DNA from: Amia ocellicauda
Lineage: Eukaryota > Chordata > Actinopteri > Amiiformes > Amiidae
Assembly (NCBI RefSeq): GCF_036373705.1
Contig: NW_027102737.1
Coordinates: forward strand, 53,839-117,838
Length of the DNA: 64,000 nt
Reading direction: 5' to 3'
Position 1 is the first letter of the stretch; each line of letters opens with the position of its first letter. The notes beneath the pieces were generated by a model, which did no database searches, had not been told where the DNA came from, and saw only the letters and a program-made list of their open reading frames with translations. A program made the position numbers and the translations under genes. Shown in pieces: positions 61,409 through 64,000 of the stretch.

Positions 61409-62494
61409 GTGACCTCTGATGAGTTTTTGCCCCTGGAGGAGTGTGTTCTGGCGATCGGGCAAGTTGTCGGTTGTGAAAATATAAAGTCGGCAGCTCGTAT
61501 GAGCGGGTCTGTTGTGCTGTTTCTGAGCAGCATTGAGTTGGTCTCGCGTATCGTTGAGACTGGTATAGTGATCGGTGGTGTTTTGATCAATGTCACCCCA
61601 CTAGCAGCTCCGGCCAGGAGAGTTACTTTGTCTAATGTCCCTCGTTTTCTGTCAAACGACCTATTAGAGAGGGAACTGGCGAGACATGGGTGGATAATGT
61701 CGGGTTTGAAACGTATACCGCTGGGGTGTAAGTCACAGCAGTTGAAACATGTTGTTTCGTTCAGAAGGCAGGTATTCATGATTTTGAATGACATAAATGG
61801 GGATCTGAACATTGTGCTTAAGTTCAAGGTTGATGGCAATGATTATGTTGTCTTTGTCACATCTGATTCTATGAAGTGCTTCAACTGCGGTAATGAAGGC
61901 CACACTGTTAGGCATTGCCCCGAGAAGGATCAGGATGAGGGTGCTGGTCCCAGTCGACGGGGGGGTCAGCCCAAGCAGGCCAGGTCGGGGAGTGGTGAGC
62001 AGCCCGGCCGCCCTACTAGCGGAGCAGCCGAAGTGGCAGAGGAGGCGAGAAGAGGGGCTGCGGGGGAGGCTGTTGAAGAGAGTGAGGGTCTGGAGGTCCA
62101 GGTACAGGAGAGTGTGGGCGCTGAGAGGACTTCCGACCGCGGCGGTACCGTGCCGACTGTGGAGGTCCCAGGTGTTAGCGGTGTGTCAGCTAATGTTTGT
62201 GGAGCATCAGACAGTACGGATGACAGCCGTTTAACTGGACTGGATGGCAGTATACAGCAGCAGGATGGGGCATCAGGTAGTGGAGTGGGGGTGAGCAGCG
62301 AGAGGGCTGGTGACCAGACTGAAAAGATGGAGACTGTGAAGACAACACTGAGCAGTGTGTGGGACACGGGAATGGAAGTGGGGACGGATCCTGGTCAGGA
62401 CAGCAGGGTTTTTAAAGTGCCTGGGAAGAAACGCATTCGCAAATCTGAGGACGGTGCTTCTGCTAAAAAACGGAGTCCAGCTCCAGAGCCTTGA
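61409..62494 (+). CDS. LINE ORF1-like protein, copy 12
   Basis: Majority protein with silent changes at D286 and P359. The last complete copy before the window end. Confidence 0.7.
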   Translation: MTSDEFLPLEECVLAIGQVVGCENIKSAARMSGSVVLFLSSIELVSRIVETGIVIGGVLINVTPLAAPARRVTLSNVPRFLSNDLLERELARHGWIMSGLKRIPLGCKSQQLKHVVSFRRQVFMILNDINGDLNIVLKFKVDGNDYVVFVTSDSMKCFNCGNEGHTVRHCPEKDQDEGAGPSRRGGQPKQARSGSGEQPGRPTSGAAEVAEEARRGAAGEAVEESEGLEVQVQESVGAERTSDRGGTVPTVEVPGVSGVSANVCGASDSTDDSRLTGLDGSIQQQDGASGSGVGVSSERAGDQTEKMETVKTTLSSVWDTGMEVGTDPGQDSRVFKVPGKKRIRKSEDGASAKKRSPAPEP

Positions 62495-63404
62495 TGAGTC
62501 AGTGTGCTCCCAGGAGATGCTCAAAGGAGCCTGCCTAAAACAGTGTGCTACCTAGAGATCCTGAAGTCACCCCCGCAACTCAAAAGCACCTGTGTTGCTC
62601 CCAGAAACAAAAGAGGAAAAACTGGAAAAACCAGTATACCAGTCAAGCAACTTAAGCTCAAGAAGGGAGGCAGCTTGACCAAGCCAGTTTAAGCTGACAA
62701 GTTACTGTGACTGCCTATATTGTTTTTCATTTGTTTGTTTTTTATGACATTGGAGTTACAAGGTTCTGCACTGAACACAAATCTACTAAGAAGTGTCTCC
62801 TTAAAACTCAACCATAAAAGTAAAATAATAATAAAATAAAAAACTTCAGAAGGAATTATTTTCAACTGAGAATTTGCTTGTACACTGTTACTTAACAAAA
62901 ATATATTACACTGCACACAAATTATTTCTGACCAATCCAACATGGCCAAACGATATAAACAATGCACTTTTCTTGAACAACCCTGAACACAACTTTATAC
63001 AGCAGGTCACACATCCTATGCATCATTATTTTCAGAGAAGATGCGTTTTGGAGGAATAGAAAATAAAATCTAAACAATAACAAAAGGCTTCCAGCAAATG
63101 TGTTGCTTGGCCCCATAATAAGTATTTGAACTGTTTCAAAGTGAAAGCTTCAGACCATTTTGATGCGGTTTGCAAGTTAACAAGTTCTGCTGTCCAAACA
63201 TGACACTATCCGTAAGTTAGCCACTCAAAGTGACTTAATCATACCCTGCAGAACATCCTTCAAAATTAAGCTTTTTCTATGATAGCCTGCAGTGGTTTTC
63301 AACCCTGATCCCGAAGGGCCTCCTCTGACTCCAGCAAGTCTGCAACAGCAGCCACACATTCCTCAGCCCAGTTAAAATGAGGCTCATTTTCACAAGTTAA
63401 ACAT

Positions 63405-64000
63405 TGTAGCGTAAGGTACACTTATAAATTTCAAGTAAAGAAGTGAATTTATAGTGTCACCTTATCACGAATCCTGGAATCTTGTAGAACTCAATTTCTG
63501 TAATAATTGGACGCACACACCAATTCCAAAGATATAAATTGTCAAATTTATTCAAAACAAAGACTAAATGTAGCACTACACTAATTATACAAAAGGGAAG
63601 AACTAATTAAAATTCAACTCTAGATCAACAAATCACTTCCGTGACCAAATCAAAGACCATGGGATTTCATATGATAACACAAATCGATTAACAAAAAAGG
63701 TTATAAACACATTGACTACAATACCGGTTAGTAAGACGAAGGTGAGTCTCTCGTTAGTATTATTAGTCAGACATTAAATAACTACGCAGGTTAGAATTTA
63801 TGTCAGGTAACTTCTCGTTATATATATATCAGTCTCATTTACGTTTAGGTGCCGAGAAAGATCCTATCATTACTTGTTACCACACTTTCCCTTAACTGAT
63901 TATTATTCAATGATTTAGGATAGGCAGGGCCACCAATAATCTAATGTCTATTAACTTGTGTCAATTTCAGACTAAACAGTTAAACAGGAATGAGAAGATA
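63405..64000 (-). mobile_element. LTR-like block, copy 12, cut by window end
   Basis: Only the left end is inside the window; the minus-strand promoter lies beyond it. The haplotype is that of copy 7. Confidence 0.38.

Larger units (their letters stand above)
1..64000. repeat. Tandem macrosatellite array, about 5.89-kb and 4.88-kb units
   Basis: The whole window is head-to-tail copies of one composite unit. The ORF1 frame recurs at 624, 6525, 12412, 17294, 23188, 29064, 33962, 39863, 45760, 51635, 56533 and 61409, giving spacings of 5901, 5887, 4882, 5894, 5876, 4898, 5901, 5897, 5875, 4898 and 4876. Copies differ by scattered substitutions and a few small indels. Both edges cut through a unit, so the array extends past the window in both directions. 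An assembly could over- or under-count units this similar, but the distinct private variants in most units argue that they are separate genomic copies. Confidence 0.97.
60997..64000 (+). repeat. Repeat unit 12 (cut by window end)
   Basis: The first 3004 bases of a further unit, ending inside the LTR-like block. Whether it is long or short cannot be seen. Its variants match unit 7 in the spacer and LTR-like block. The (TTTC)n tract before ORF1 is two repeats shorter than in the others. Confidence 0.95.

Noticed and set aside
1-64000. CRISPR array or bacterial mobile island
   Set aside because: The repeats are several kilobases long with no spacers, and the gene content is eukaryotic.

Overview
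The window is one continuous tandem array (a macrosatellite) and contains no unique sequence. Twelve reading-frame copies occur in the same orientation. Units come in two sizes: a long form of about 5.89 kb (7 complete) and a short form of about 4.88 kb (4 complete), plus a partial unit at each edge. Units are nearly identical, so amplification is recent or homogenisation is active.

The organism looks like a vertebrate, most likely a ray-finned fish. The unit carries a eukaryotic-type tRNA-Gln gene, tetranucleotide microsatellites, Pol II promoter motifs, poly(A) signals, and a CCHC zinc-knuckle ORF that resembles ORF1 of Tx1/L1-like LINEs (ZCCHC3-like proteins) common in fish and amphibians. 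The species cannot be read from the sequence, and nothing is bacterial. Many open frames that begin with GTG or TTG have no meaning here.

Layout of a long unit (unit 1, 200-6104): a TATATA motif and (ATCT)n/(TTTC)n microsatellites; the LINE ORF1-like frame (624-1709, open upstream to 516, no ATG at its head); an AT-rich spacer (1710-2633); a 1783-bp block with inverted ends (2634-4416) carrying a well-formed minus-strand promoter (three CCAAT boxes and a TATA box) and a poly(A) signal, similar to a solo LTR; a spacer with a plus-strand poly(A) signal; an unidentified frame broken by one conserved TAG (5069-5539); a 72-nt tRNA-Gln gene (5649-5720); a GC-rich spacer; and a second copy of the TATATA cassette leading into the next unit. 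Short units lack a 1.02-kb segment (equivalent to 5085-6104) that includes the broken frame, the tRNA and one cassette. All four share one junction.

No reverse transcriptase, endonuclease or transposase is visible, so the array is not a set of autonomous elements. The best reading is that one composite locus (LINE 5' part, LTR-like insertion, tRNA gene) was amplified by unequal exchange. Variants shared between units 5 and 9 and between 6 and 10 show a higher-order period of about 22.57 kb. Plus-strand ORF1 transcription and the minus-strand promoter would converge, and each long unit adds one tRNA-Gln gene. Functional consequences are inference only.
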